From Gemmatimonadota bacterium (GTDB lineage: Bacteria; Gemmatimonadota; Gemmatimonadetes; Gemmatimonadales; Gemmatimonadaceae): a stretch of 60,856 nt of DNA. The translations under genes were made by a program, and so were the position numbers. The stretch lies in NCBI GenBank assembly GCA_016194585.1, contig JACQBG010000029.1, positions 1 through 60,856 of the forward strand, given 5' to 3'. The notes beneath the pieces are model-generated. The model was not told where the DNA came from, searched no databases, and saw only the letters and a program-made list of their open reading frames with translations. This document shows positions 35,461 through 43,867 of this stretch, piece after piece (the stretch's first letter is position 1; the number at the start of each line of letters is the position of its first letter).

Positions 35461-37810
35461 AGTCGTAGTAGTAGCCGTAGCCGAGCCGGTAGCGGGAACT
35501 GCGCCGGAACTCGACGTCGTTGAGGATCGTGCCGGCGAGCGTCACCTGCACGTTGCGCAGCTGCGCGACCGCGTACTTCAGCTCCTCGCGGTCGGTCTTG
35601 TCGGCGCGCGCCACGAGCAGCAGCGCGTCGGCGTGCGCGCCGATGAGCGCGCCGTCGGTGAAGAGGTTGAGCGGCGGCGTGTCGATGAGCACGTAGTCGT
35701 ACTGCCCGCGGAGCCGCTCGAACAGCGGCTGCAGCCGCCCCGCCACCAGCAGGTCGGCGGGGTTCACGCTCGGCGCGCTGCCGAGCGGGAGCACGTCGAT
35801 CGTGCCGCCCCCTTCCATCTGCACGCGACGGATGCACTCGCCCGGCGATGCCTGGCCGTACATGAGGTCGAAGAACCCGGGGGCCGGCGGGATGCCGAAC
35901 ACGTCGTGCACCGTGCCGCGCCGCGTCTCCGCGTCGATGAGGATCACGCGCTGCCCCTGGTGCGCCAGCGTCACGGCGAGGTTCACCACCGTCGTCGTCT
36001 TGCCGTCGCCCGGGAGGGCGCTCGTCACCACGATCACCCGCGGCGGACGCGGCGGCGTGAGGTAGTTCAGGTTCGTGCGCAACGTGCGGTACGCCTCGGC
36101 GGCCGGCGTCTGGTACTCCCGCCCCGCCGCCGGTCGCGACTCGTCGCCGTCCTTGGGAGTCGGCAATCGATACCCCACACTCCGCGCCTGCTGCTGCAGG
36201 TTCGGGATGATCCCCACCACGGCCACGCCGACGATGTTCGCGAGGTCGGCCTCGGTGCGGATCGTCGTGTCGAGCCAGTCGCGCAGGAAGGCCACCGCCA
36301 CGCCGACGAGCAGCCCCGAGAACACCGCCACCGCGAAGATCAGCGTCTCGCTGCTCCCCCCCTGCCGCGACGGGTTCACCGCCTCGTCGAGCACCGACGC
36401 CGTCGAGTCCTGCACCGCCTCCTGGATCTGCGCTTCCTTCAGCCGCCCCTGCACCAGCGTGATCATCTCCTCGACGATGTGCCGGTTGCGTTCGAGCTTG
36501 GAGTACTCGATCAGCTGCTCCGGCACCTTGTTGAGCTTCGCCTGCGTCGCCTGGATGCGCGGCCGCAGCGCGGCGAGCTGCTCGTCGAGGTTCACGAGGA
36601 ACGCCATCGTGCGCTTGCGGATGTTGTCCTGTGTCTCGCGGATCTGCTTGTCGAGGTTGCGGATGGTGCTGCCGTCGGGCGTGTAGCGGGTCAGCTCGGT
36701 CGACCGCTGCGCCAGCAGCGCGTCGTACCGGGCCACCTCGTTGTTCGCGATCCCCGACCGCTGGAAGTCGGGCGTCGCCATCAGCTTCTGGAGGAAGAGC
36801 GTGCGCGCGAGCACCGTGTCGGGGTTGCTCAACGGATCGAGCGCGCGGGTGATGTTCTCCTTCTGCTGTTCGAGCTCGCGCTGCTGCGAGACCAGGTTCA
36901 GCAGCTCCTGCGAGAGCATCGACTGCTCCGACTGCACGCCGCTGATCTGCTCGCGCTCGAGGTAGGCGCGCATCGCCGACTCGGCGTCCGTCACGTCCGC
37001 CTGCAGCTGCGCCATCTGCCGCTCGAGGTAGTCGACCTGCGTCTTCGCGCCGCTCCGGTCGAGCTCCATGCTCCGGTGCACGAACAGCCGCGCCATCACG
37101 TTCGGGATGTCGCGCGCCAGCGCCGAGTCCTTGCCCGTGTAGGAGATGGCCAGGACGTTCGCGTCCTTGTTCGTCGGCTGCACCGTGATCGACCCGCGCA
37201 GGTACTCCGCCACCTGCACGCGCGGCTCGACCGAGAGGTTGAAGTGCTCGAGCGCCCGCCCGTCGGCCGTGAGCGCCAGCTGGCCACCGATGATGTGCAA
37301 CGGCGCCGAATCCGGATACGTGCCGAGCAGCGAGTCGGGGGCGATCGTGTGCACCTCGCGCCCCGCCGGCGTGTTCAGCACCCGGTAGGCGAGCGACGGG
37401 GCATCCGACATCAGCTTCGCCCACGCGACGTAGCGGCTGCGCACCGGCGTCTGCGGCTGCGTCACGCTCAACCGCAGGCCGAGGGAGTCCACCGCCTCCG
37501 CCGCCAGCGTGCGGCTCGTGATGACCTCGCCGGCCATCGCCAGCAACCCCTGGTTGTCGACGCCGAAGCCGTACATCGCCGCGGCGCCCATCTGCGCCGA
37601 CTTCTTGTCGTCGATGCGCACCGTCGCCGAGGCCGTGTACGTCGGCTCCACCTGCCGCGCCGCGACGAGCGCCGCGACGACCGCGAGCCCCACGCACACG
37701 ACGATGATCCAAGCGCTCCGCGCGACCGTCTGCCACGCGCGGCGGAGGTCGATCTCCTGGTTCGGCTCGGCGAACGACGGCGGGAGGGCGGGAAGATTGT
37801 CCACGGACAA
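35450..37810 (-). CDS. Polysaccharide co-polymerase / BY-type tyrosine autokinase (Wzc-like)
   Basis: A 786-residue fused Wzz plus bacterial tyrosine kinase that sets glycan chain length and controls Wza-dependent export. An N-terminal membrane helix follows residue ~35 (SAWIIVVCVGLAVVAALVAA), then a long periplasmic coiled-coil region (residues ~170-430) and a second membrane helix near 470. The kinase has Walker A SALPGDGKTTTVVN near 594, Walker A' VILIDAETRRG near 617 and Walker B YVLIDTPPLN near 704. In Walker A' the second aspartate is glutamate. The tail YRLGYGYYYDY is the autophosphorylated Tyr cluster. The stop overlaps the next gene. Confidence 0.93.
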   Translation of the reverse strand: MSVDNLPALPPSFAEPNQEIDLRRAWQTVARSAWIIVVCVGLAVVAALVAARQVEPTYTASATVRIDDKKSAQMGAAAMYGFGVDNQGLLAMAGEVITSRTLAAEAVDSLGLRLSVTQPQTPVRSRYVAWAKLMSDAPSLAYRVLNTPAGREVHTIAPDSLLGTYPDSAPLHIIGGQLALTADGRALEHFNLSVEPRVQVAEYLRGSITVQPTNKDANVLAISYTGKDSALARDIPNVMARLFVHRSMELDRSGAKTQVDYLERQMAQLQADVTDAESAMRAYLEREQISGVQSEQSMLSQELLNLVSQQRELEQQKENITRALDPLSNPDTVLARTLFLQKLMATPDFQRSGIANNEVARYDALLAQRSTELTRYTPDGSTIRNLDKQIRETQDNIRKRTMAFLVNLDEQLAALRPRIQATQAKLNKVPEQLIEYSKLERNRHIVEEMITLVQGRLKEAQIQEAVQDSTASVLDEAVNPSRQGGSSETLIFAVAVFSGLLVGVAVAFLRDWLDTTIRTEADLANIVGVAVVGIIPNLQQQARSVGYRLPTPKDGDESRPAAGREYQTPAAEAYRTLRTNLNYLTPPRPPRVIVVTSALPGDGKTTTVVNLAVTLAHQGQRVILIDAETRRGTVHDVFGIPPAPGFFDLMYGQASPGECIRRVQMEGGGTIDVLPLGSAPSVNPADLLVAGRLQPLFERLRGQYDYVLIDTPPLNLFTDGALIGAHADALLLVARADKTDREELKYAVAQLRNVQVTLAGTILNDVEFRRSSRYRLGYGYYYDYAR

Positions 37811-37813
37811 CGG

Positions 37814-38476
37814 CTACCTCGTCAGCAGTGAGATCGCACCGAATATCATCGTGGCCACCTGGGCCACTTGGAACAGGCTGCCCATGATCCCCTGGTTCCG
37901 GATGAAGAAGTCCTCGTCCTGCACATAGATCGCGTCGCCCCGCGAGATGTCGACCGACGACAGCCGCGCCTCGCGCGGGAGCACGAAGTTGCGGCCGTCA
38001 CGCTTCACGAGGTAGATGAGCGGCTCGCGCCCGCTGCCCACCGACCCACCGCTCTTCGCGAGCACGCCCAGCACCGTCGTCGCCTGATCGACGACCACCG
38101 GCCCCGGGTTGCGCACCTGCCCGTACACCATCAACTCGCGGCTGAACTGGACGTCCACCGCCGGGTCGACGACGAGCTTCGCGTAGCGCGCCTGCACGTC
38201 GGCCTGCAGCGAATCGAGCGTGAGCCCGGAGACGTTCACCTTGCCGAGACCGGCGAAGAACGCCGACCCCGACTCCGTCACCTGCGCCTCGCCCGTCAGC
38301 TCCGGCTCACGGTACACGCGCGTCCGGATCACGTCGCCGATGTCGATCCGCCACACCGGACGCGCGCTCACCAGCGCGACCGGCTTCCGCAGGGCGGGCT
38401 GTCGCGTCGCGCATCCGGCCACCGCGATCACCGCGACGCACGTCAGGAACGGTCGGCACATCCGAGTCAGGCGCAT
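37814..38476 (-). CDS. Polysaccharide export lipoprotein (Wza-like, short form)
   Basis: A 220-residue outer-membrane lipoprotein. A lipobox VAGC (Cys22) ends the signal peptide, followed by the poly-export/SLBB pattern: IDIGDVIRTRVYREPELTGEAQVTESGS, LGKVNVSGLTLDSLQADV and a VYGQVRNPGPVVVDQATTVLGVL SLBB unit. It is shorter than E. coli Wza (about 380 residues) and seems to have one full SLBB unit. It forms the outer-membrane pore for the exopolysaccharide with the neighbouring kinase. The start ATG 38476 has only a weak ribosome binding site. Confidence 0.9.
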   Translation of the reverse strand: MRLTRMCRPFLTCVAVIAVAGCATRQPALRKPVALVSARPVWRIDIGDVIRTRVYREPELTGEAQVTESGSAFFAGLGKVNVSGLTLDSLQADVQARYAKLVVDPAVDVQFSRELMVYGQVRNPGPVVVDQATTVLGVLAKSGGSVGSGREPLIYLVKRDGRNFVLPREARLSSVDISRGDAIYVQDEDFFIRNQGIMGSLFQVAQVATMIFGAISLLTR

Positions 38477-38601
38477 CGAGAGAGGATCCGGTGAAAGGCG
38501 GGCCTCACGCCCAGCGGTGCCCCGCGTGGCGTTCGGCCGTTCTGTAGTTAACGATGTCCACGGGGCGTGCGTCACCGCCGCCGCTCGCGCGTCGCGCGTC
38601 A

Positions 38602-40080
38602 TCAGAACGCCCCCTTCATGCTCAGCACTGCGGGGATCGTCCGCAACAGGATCAGGAAATCCCGCCATACCGTCCATCCCCGGATGTACGACGCCTCGAG
38701 CTGCACCACGTCCTCGAAGTTCCGGACGGCGTTGCGCCCGCTCACCTGCCACGGCCCCGTCATCCCGGGCAACACCTCGAACCGCACGAAGTGGTGCTGC
38801 CGGTAGCGCGCCACCTCCGTCGGCAGCGCCGGCCGCGGCCCCACCAGCGACATCTCGCCGCGCAGCACGTTCAGCAACTGCGGCAACTCGTCGAGCGACG
38901 ACTTGCGCAGGAACACCCCGATCGACGTCGTGCGCGGATCGCGCGCGAGCTTGAACAGCGGGTCCGTGGAGTAGACGTTCGCCCCCTCCAGCTCCCCCTG
39001 CTGCGCCTCCGCGCCGTGCACCATCGTGCGGAACTTCACCATCAGGAAGGGCTCGCCGCCGAGCCCGACCCGCATCTGCCGGAAGAGCACCGGCCCCCGC
39101 GACGTCAGCCGCACCGCGAGCGCCACCGCCGCGAACACCGGCGAGAGCACGACGATCCCGACCAGCGCGCCGACGAGGTCCACCGCGCGCTTGAGCACCA
39201 GCTGCGACCCGACCAGCGCCGGCCGCGAGAGGAGCGAGAGCGGCTGCGCGCGCCGCAGCACGAAGCTCGGCTCGTTCAGCTCCCGGAACGCCTCCCGCCG
39301 CGTGGCGTACACGCTCGCCCCGGCGCTCGACGAGGCGATCATCACCGCCTGGAGCGCCGCGTCGGAGAGCGAGCCGACCAGCACCACCGTGTCCGCCGCC
39401 GAGTCGGCCATCGCATCGTACAACTCGCGCATGCTCTCCTGCGTGCCCGCCGGCCACGTCTCCGACAACGGGAACACCGGCGCCTCCGCCCGCCCCCCCT
39501 CGCTGCGCGCGCGCGCCAGCCGCTTCACGTCGGCGGCGGGTCCCACGATCAGCGTCCGCGCCGGATCGATGCGACGCGGATCGATCGGCTTCAGCGCCTG
39601 CGTGAGCACCCGGCGCTGCAGCGTGATCGCCAACCACACCGCCGCGAGCACCACGCCGATCAGCAGCCAGCGCCAATGCGCCTCCGCCGACCACACTTCC
39701 ACCCAGCGCGGCAACACGAGCCCGAGCAAGACCGCCGCCGCGATGCGCGTCGGCAATTGCTCGCGCTGCGTGTGGTCGTACGACCGCGTCACGATCAGGC
39801 AGAACAGCAACGACGTCACGCGACGAAGGAGCGCCACCGGCGTCTGCGGCAGGAGGCCGTTGACGAAGGACGTCCCGCCTTCCCCCTGGCCGAATCCCGG
39901 CAGCAGGGCGTTCAACGGCAGCATCCCGAGCAGCGCGAAGATCGCGGAGATGGTGAGGATGTCGGCCGCCACCATCACGCCGCCGTAACTCACCTCGCGC
40001 CAGAAACGGCGGCGCTGCAGTACCAGCGCGCGGTACCGAAGTTCCAGCCTGGCAAGGTGGACGGGCGTGGCCAAAGTCAC
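38602..40080 (-). CDS. Exopolysaccharide priming polyprenyl-phosphate sugar phosphotransferase (WbaP/WcaJ-like)
   Basis: A 492-residue enzyme that starts glycan synthesis by moving a sugar-1-phosphate onto undecaprenyl phosphate. The N-terminal part has four to five hydrophobic segments and a nucleotide-binding-like middle (ARTLIVGPAADVKRLARA). The catalytic C-terminal domain shows KRAVDLVGALVGIVVLSPVF, the RKSSLDELPQLLNVLRGEM stretch with SLVGPRPALPTEV, and PGMTGPWQVSGRN. GTG 40080 is the start. As first gene of the long minus-strand operon it probably sets the rate of polymer production. Confidence 0.92.
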   Translation of the reverse strand: MTLATPVHLARLELRYRALVLQRRRFWREVSYGGVMVAADILTISAIFALLGMLPLNALLPGFGQGEGGTSFVNGLLPQTPVALLRRVTSLLFCLIVTRSYDHTQREQLPTRIAAAVLLGLVLPRWVEVWSAEAHWRWLLIGVVLAAVWLAITLQRRVLTQALKPIDPRRIDPARTLIVGPAADVKRLARARSEGGRAEAPVFPLSETWPAGTQESMRELYDAMADSAADTVVLVGSLSDAALQAVMIASSSAGASVYATRREAFRELNEPSFVLRRAQPLSLLSRPALVGSQLVLKRAVDLVGALVGIVVLSPVFAAVALAVRLTSRGPVLFRQMRVGLGGEPFLMVKFRTMVHGAEAQQGELEGANVYSTDPLFKLARDPRTTSIGVFLRKSSLDELPQLLNVLRGEMSLVGPRPALPTEVARYRQHHFVRFEVLPGMTGPWQVSGRNAVRNFEDVVQLEASYIRGWTVWRDFLILLRTIPAVLSMKGAF

Positions 40081-40145
40081 TATCGGGTCAGATGTTCGTC
40101 TAGTAGGGAAGACGGCCTAATCTAGGCAGCGACGTGGTTTCCCGT

Positions 40146-40173
40146 TTGCCCGGGCAGGAGCTATCAATATAGT
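40146..40173 (+). promoter_or_regulatory. Candidate sigma-70-type promoter upstream of the PilT-like gene (distal)
   Basis: TTGCCC (40146-40151) and TATAGT (40168-40173) are separated by 16 bp in the AT-rich divergent gap. It faces the PilT-like gene. A second, better candidate lies just downstream, so this one may be accessory. Confidence 0.35.
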
Positions 40174-40187
40174 ATGAACACTAATGG

Positions 40188-40217
40188 ACTGGACAGTTTT
40201 GTTCCAGTGTTTATATT
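40188..40217 (+). promoter_or_regulatory. Candidate promoter overlapped by an inverted repeat (operator-like)
   Basis: TGGACA (40190-40195) and TATATT (40212-40217) are 16 bp apart, each one mismatch from consensus. ACTGGA (40188-40193) and TCCAGT (40203-40208) form an exact inverted repeat that covers the -35 and the spacer. A start site near 40224 would leave a leader of about 127 nt before the PilT-like ATG. A repressor acting on the divergent exopolysaccharide region would fit. Confidence 0.45.
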
Positions 40218-40350
40218 CTAATCGTGTCCCCCGGCCCAAACGAGCCGCGCGCTTCTTCTCGCGCGTCCTCCACCTTCGCCGCCGCTCATCTACGCCGCAG
40301 ATTCCTTGCACCACGCGCTGAAGTCCTCGTCTCCAACCTTCCCGGCTGAC

Positions 40351-41493
40351 ATGTCGACCGGCCCCGCGCCAGAGGATCGCCGCTTCCGCCCGTCGGCGTC
40401 CGTCGCCGAGGTGGAGAAGCTGCGGAAATTCCTCGCCGAGGCGATCGAACGCGGCGCGTCGGACATCCACATCCGCGCTGGGGACGTGGTCTACGCGCGC
40501 ATCGGCGGTCAGCTCACCCCGCTCGACACGCCGACCCTCACGGCCGTCAGCACGTACGAGATGGTCACGCACATCCTCGGCACGTCGTCCAACGCGCCAT
40601 CGATCGAGGACGTCCGCGACTACTCCGGCCCGTGGAGCGCGCCGGGCATCGCCCGCTTCCGCGTCAGCATCCTCAAGCAACGGTCGAGCTTCGCCATCGT
40701 CATGCGCGTCATCCCCGACGTGCTGCCGACGCTCGAAGGACTGGGCCTCCCGGCCGTCATCGGCCAGGCCGTCCTCGCCGACTTCGGCCTCTTCTTCGTG
40801 TCCGGCGTGCCGGGCTCGGGACGCGCGAGCACCATCGCCGCGCTCATCCACCACCTCAACACGCACTCGCCCCGCCGCCGCCACATCGTCGCCATCGAGA
40901 CGGCGATCGAGTTCCTGCACCGCAACAACAAGTGCGCGATCACGCAGCGTGAGGTGGGCGTCGACACCGACAGCTTCGCCGACGGCATGCGTGCCGCCCT
41001 CGACCAGGACGCCGACATCATCGTCGTCGGCGAGATGAACGACCCGGAGATCATCGAGCTCGCCGTCCGCGCCGCCGAGGCGGGACGCCTCGTCATCGGC
41101 AAGATGAGCGCCCCCGACGCGACCGGAGCGCTCCGCCAGTTCCTCGCCGGCCTCCCGAGCGAACAGCAGGACACGGCGCGCCTGCACGTCACCGAGATGC
41201 TGCGCGCCGTCGTCGCGCAGCGGCTCCTGCCGCGCTCCGACGGCCAGGGGCGCGTGCTCGCCTGTGAGATCCTCCTCATGACGCCGCTCGTGCGCGACGT
41301 GCTGGGCGATCCGGGGCGCCTCGCCGAGATCCGGCAGACGCTCGCCGACGGCCGCGCGGAGTTCGGCACGCAGACCTTCGACCAGCAACTGGCCGATCTC
41401 GTCATCAGCGGGCAGGTGTCGTTCGAGGTCGCGCTCACGCTCGCCACCAACTCGCTCGACTTCGAGCTGCAACTGCGCGGATTGCGCCGCTAG
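40351..41493 (+). CDS. PilT-like protein with degenerate ATPase motifs
   Basis: A 380-residue homologue of the type IV pilus retraction ATPase PilT: SDIHIRAGDVVYARIGGQL, the CAITQREVG motif and DIIVVGEMNDPEI place it firmly. The catalytic parts have changed. Walker A reads GVPGSGRAST (the invariant Lys is Arg, near residue 152), the Asp box IEDPIEF is IETAIEF, and the His box TLHT is KMSA near residue 250. Nucleotide hydrolysis is therefore doubtful, and a regulatory pseudo-ATPase is likely. It stands alone, without other pilus genes, divergent from the exopolysaccharide operon. The ribosome binding site is weak; a TTG at 40306 is a less likely start. Confidence 0.85.
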   Translation: MSTGPAPEDRRFRPSASVAEVEKLRKFLAEAIERGASDIHIRAGDVVYARIGGQLTPLDTPTLTAVSTYEMVTHILGTSSNAPSIEDVRDYSGPWSAPGIARFRVSILKQRSSFAIVMRVIPDVLPTLEGLGLPAVIGQAVLADFGLFFVSGVPGSGRASTIAALIHHLNTHSPRRRHIVAIETAIEFLHRNNKCAITQREVGVDTDSFADGMRAALDQDADIIVVGEMNDPEIIELAVRAAEAGRLVIGKMSAPDATGALRQFLAGLPSEQQDTARLHVTEMLRAVVAQRLLPRSDGQGRVLACEILLMTPLVRDVLGDPGRLAEIRQTLADGRAEFGTQTFDQQLADLVISGQVSFEVALTLATNSLDFELQLRGLRR

Positions 41494-41509
41494 CGCGAAC
41501 GCTTCGTTC

Positions 41510-42343
41510 TCACGTCCGTCCGAACAGGCGCGCCCAGAACGGGCGCGCCTGTCCCGCATCCGGCCTCGTGAAGCTCACCGGCGGCACCGGCAGCGGCTCC
41601 TCGCCCGCGCACAGCCGGCCGGGGTTCACCACCGTGAGCAACTCGGCCTGCTCCGACGCGCCGATCGACTCGAGCAGCGAGACGAACGACGCGACGCCGG
41701 GCTCGCCGCGCGCGTGGTAATCGCTCGAGACGTAATCCACCCACCCGCTCGCCAGCAATCGCTGTGCGACCGCCGCGGCGCGCGCGCCGTAGCCGCCCGA
41801 GAGCGAGGCGGCGTTCAGCTGCATCCGTCCGCCCGCGGCGCGGAACCGCGCGAACGTCACCAGTTCCTCGTCGACGTTGCGATAGCGCTCGGGGTGCGCG
41901 ATCACCGGGCGCCATCCTTTCTGCCGCAGCGCGACGACCGCGTACTCGGCGTTGAGCGGCGGCAACTGCAGCCCGGGGAACTCGACGAGCACGAACGGCC
42001 CCCCCGCCAGGCGCAGCCGCTCGTCCGACAGGTCGGGATCGGGGATGTCGAGCATCACTTCGGCGCCACGCGCGACGGTGAGCGCACCTCCGTGCGCGGC
42101 TCCCTCACCGGCCGCCACGCGTTGCAGCGACGCCCATCCCGCGTCGAGCTCGGCGAGCCGCGTGGCGAGCGCCTCGGCGACGAGCGTGAGCGACCCCATG
42201 AAATGTGGCGTGGTGACGACGCGTCCCACCCCTTCGCCGCGGAACCGCTCGAGCGCGGCGGCGCTGAAGGACTCGTCACGCGCGCCGTCGTCCACGCCGG
42301 GCATGAGGTGGCTGTGGAAGTCGGTGCGGCGCAACGCGGTCAT
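41510..42343 (-). CDS. CpsB/CapC-type tyrosine-protein phosphatase (PHP domain)
   Basis: A 277-residue metal-dependent PHP phosphatase. Metal-binding motifs are in order: TDFHSHLMPGVDDGA (HxH at residues 10 and 12), TTPHFMG, IAHPERYR and SSDYHARG. In capsule systems this enzyme dephosphorylates the C-terminal tyrosines of the BY-kinase, so it is the natural partner of the Wzc-like protein encoded about 5 kb away in the divergent operon. It has an ATGA overlap with the epimerase gene upstream and shares a terminator-like palindrome at its 3' end. Confidence 0.88.
   Translation of the reverse strand: MTALRRTDFHSHLMPGVDDGARDESFSAAALERFRGEGVGRVVTTPHFMGSLTLVAEALATRLAELDAGWASLQRVAAGEGAAHGGALTVARGAEVMLDIPDPDLSDERLRLAGGPFVLVEFPGLQLPPLNAEYAVVALRQKGWRPVIAHPERYRNVDEELVTFARFRAAGGRMQLNAASLSGGYGARAAAVAQRLLASGWVDYVSSDYHARGEPGVASFVSLLESIGASEQAELLTVVNPGRLCAGEEPLPVPPVSFTRPDAGQARPFWARLFGRT
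41524..41552. terminator. 12-bp stem palindrome ending the convergent pilT-like and cpsB-type genes
   Basis: ACAGGCGCGCCC (41524-41535) pairs exactly with GGGCGCGCCTGT (41541-41552) around a 5-base loop. It lies inside the last codons of the minus-strand phosphatase gene and 30 bp past the stop of the PilT-like gene. No T tract follows, but the stem is very stable and probably ends transcription from both sides. Confidence 0.6.
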
Positions 42344-43239
42344 GCGCGCTCCCGCAGCGCGGCGCGCAGCGCGCCCTCGAGCGACGGCTGCTCCCACGCG
42401 AATCCCGCGCGCTGGAGGCGCGCCGGCCGCACCCGCTGGCTCACGAGCAGCGTCTGCTCGGCCATCTCGCCGAACGCGGTACGCAAGGCGATCGCGGGGA
42501 CGGGGATGATCGCCGGGCGGTGGAGCACGTGGCCGAGCGTCTTCGTGAACGCGGCGTTGGTCACCGGCTCGGGCGCGACCACGTTCACCGCGCCGTCGAG
42601 GGTGGCGTCGTCGAGCATCGCGACGATCGCCCGCACGGTGTCGGCGCGCGAGATCCAGCTCATCCACTGCGCGCCGCTGCCGACGGGTCCTCCGAGTCCG
42701 AGCCGGAACGGGGGAAGCAGCTTGGCGAGCGCGCCGCCGTCGGTGGCGAGCACGACGCCGAGGCGGGGATGCACCACGCGGATGCCGGCGTCGCGCGCCG
42801 CATCGGCGGCACGTTCCCACGCCACGCACACGGAGGCAAGGAACCCCTCGCCGTGCGCTTGCCCCTCGTCGAGCCACGACTCGCCCCCTTCGCCGTAATA
42901 GCCGATGGCGCTCGCGCTGACGAACGCGAGCGGCCGGGGCGAGAGCGCGGCGATCGTGTGCGCGAGGAGCGCCGTGCCCGACGTGCGGCTCTCCATGATC
43001 AGGCGACGCCGCGCCTCGGTCCATCGAACGGCGATCGGCTCGCCCGCGAGATGCACGACGGCGCTGGTCCCGTCGAGCGCGCGCGCGTCGAGCGTGCCCG
43101 ACGACGGATCCCAGCGCACGTCACTGCCGGCGCCGCGCCCGATCGTGAGCACCGACCAGCCGGCGGCGCGGAGCGCGCCCAGCAACGCCCGGCCGATCAG
43201 CCCGCTCCCACCGGTCACCGCGACGCGACGCACGTTCAT
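42340..43239 (-). CDS. TIGR01777-family NAD(P)-dependent epimerase-like protein (YfcH/SDR39U1)
   Basis: A 299-residue SDR-fold protein. The nucleotide loop VTGGSGLIGRALLGALRAAG opens it, followed by VVHLAGEPI, WTEARRRLIMESRTSGT and SASAIGYYGEGG, then VHPRLGVVLATDGGALAKLLPPFRLGLGGPVGSG, all typical of YfcH/SDR39U1. The C-terminal ~45 residues are DUF1731-like (RPAIIPVPAIALRTAFGEMA). Its physiological reaction is unknown in most bacteria, with suggested roles in envelope or cell-division functions. It sits between the AlkA-like gene and the phosphatase; it overlaps the latter. Confidence 0.87.
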   Translation of the reverse strand: MNVRRVAVTGGSGLIGRALLGALRAAGWSVLTIGRGAGSDVRWDPSSGTLDARALDGTSAVVHLAGEPIAVRWTEARRRLIMESRTSGTALLAHTIAALSPRPLAFVSASAIGYYGEGGESWLDEGQAHGEGFLASVCVAWERAADAARDAGIRVVHPRLGVVLATDGGALAKLLPPFRLGLGGPVGSGAQWMSWISRADTVRAIVAMLDDATLDGAVNVVAPEPVTNAAFTKTLGHVLHRPAIIPVPAIALRTAFGEMAEQTLLVSQRVRPARLQRAGFAWEQPSLEGALRAALRERA

Positions 43240-43249
43240 CGGCGTGCCG

Positions 43250-43858
43250 TCAATCGTCGAGTTCGAGGCTGCGCCACAGGTACCAACTCGCCACGGAGCG
43301 CCAGGGCGCCCACCGCTCGCCGACCTTGGCGAGCCGCTTCGCGCTCGGGAGCGAGCGCAGGCCGTGCACCTTCTGCAGTCCCTTCTGCAGGCCGAGGTCG
43401 AGTTCGGCGAGCACGTCGGGGCGCTTGAGGCGGAACATCAGCACCATCTGCGCCGTCCACCGGCCGACCCCCCTCACCTGCGTGAGCGTGTCGATGACCG
43501 CGTCGTCGTCGAGTTCGTGCAGCGACTCGATGGGGAGCGCTCGCGTCTTCACCTGCTTGGCGAGGGCGTGGAGGTACTCGACTTTGCGACCGGAGAGTCC
43601 CGCGGCGCGGAGCTTCTCCACGGGGGTGCGCAGCAGCTGGGCGGCGGTGGGCGAGGCGTCGCCGTACAGCGCCATGACGCGGCCGTGGATGGTCGAGGCG
43701 GCCGCGCCCGAGAGTTGCTGGTACACGATCGAGCGCACGACGGCGTCGAAGTGCGTGCCGGCGGTGCGGTAGTTGGGCCGGTACGGACCGACGCGGTCGA
43801 TGTACGCGCCGAGCTTCGGGTCGGCGGTGCGGAGGTGCGCGAGTGCCTTCTTGCTCAT
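43250..43858 (-). CDS. DNA-3-methyladenine glycosylase II-like (HhH-GPD)
   Basis: A 202-residue AlkA-type base-excision glycosylase that removes alkylated purines. The helix-hairpin-helix is TLTQVRGVGRWTAQMV (residues ~125-139), and the catalytic aspartate is D154 in AELDLGLQKG; IVYQQLSGAAASTIHGR is the first family helix. It lacks the N-terminal TBP-like domain of E. coli AlkA (282 residues), as is usual for short bacterial and eukaryotic MAG1-type forms. ATG 43858 lies 10 bp beyond the response-regulator stop. Confidence 0.9.
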   Translation of the reverse strand: MSKKALAHLRTADPKLGAYIDRVGPYRPNYRTAGTHFDAVVRSIVYQQLSGAAASTIHGRVMALYGDASPTAAQLLRTPVEKLRAAGLSGRKVEYLHALAKQVKTRALPIESLHELDDDAVIDTLTQVRGVGRWTAQMVLMFRLKRPDVLAELDLGLQKGLQKVHGLRSLPSAKRLAKVGERWAPWRSVASWYLWRSLELDD

Positions 43859-43867
43859 GCCGGGAAG

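Noticed and set aside
40306-40350. TTG 40306 as start of the PilT-like gene (15 extra residues)
   Set aside because: The extra residues show no family similarity, and TTG starts are rare here; ATG 40351 is simpler, though neither has a strong ribosome binding site.
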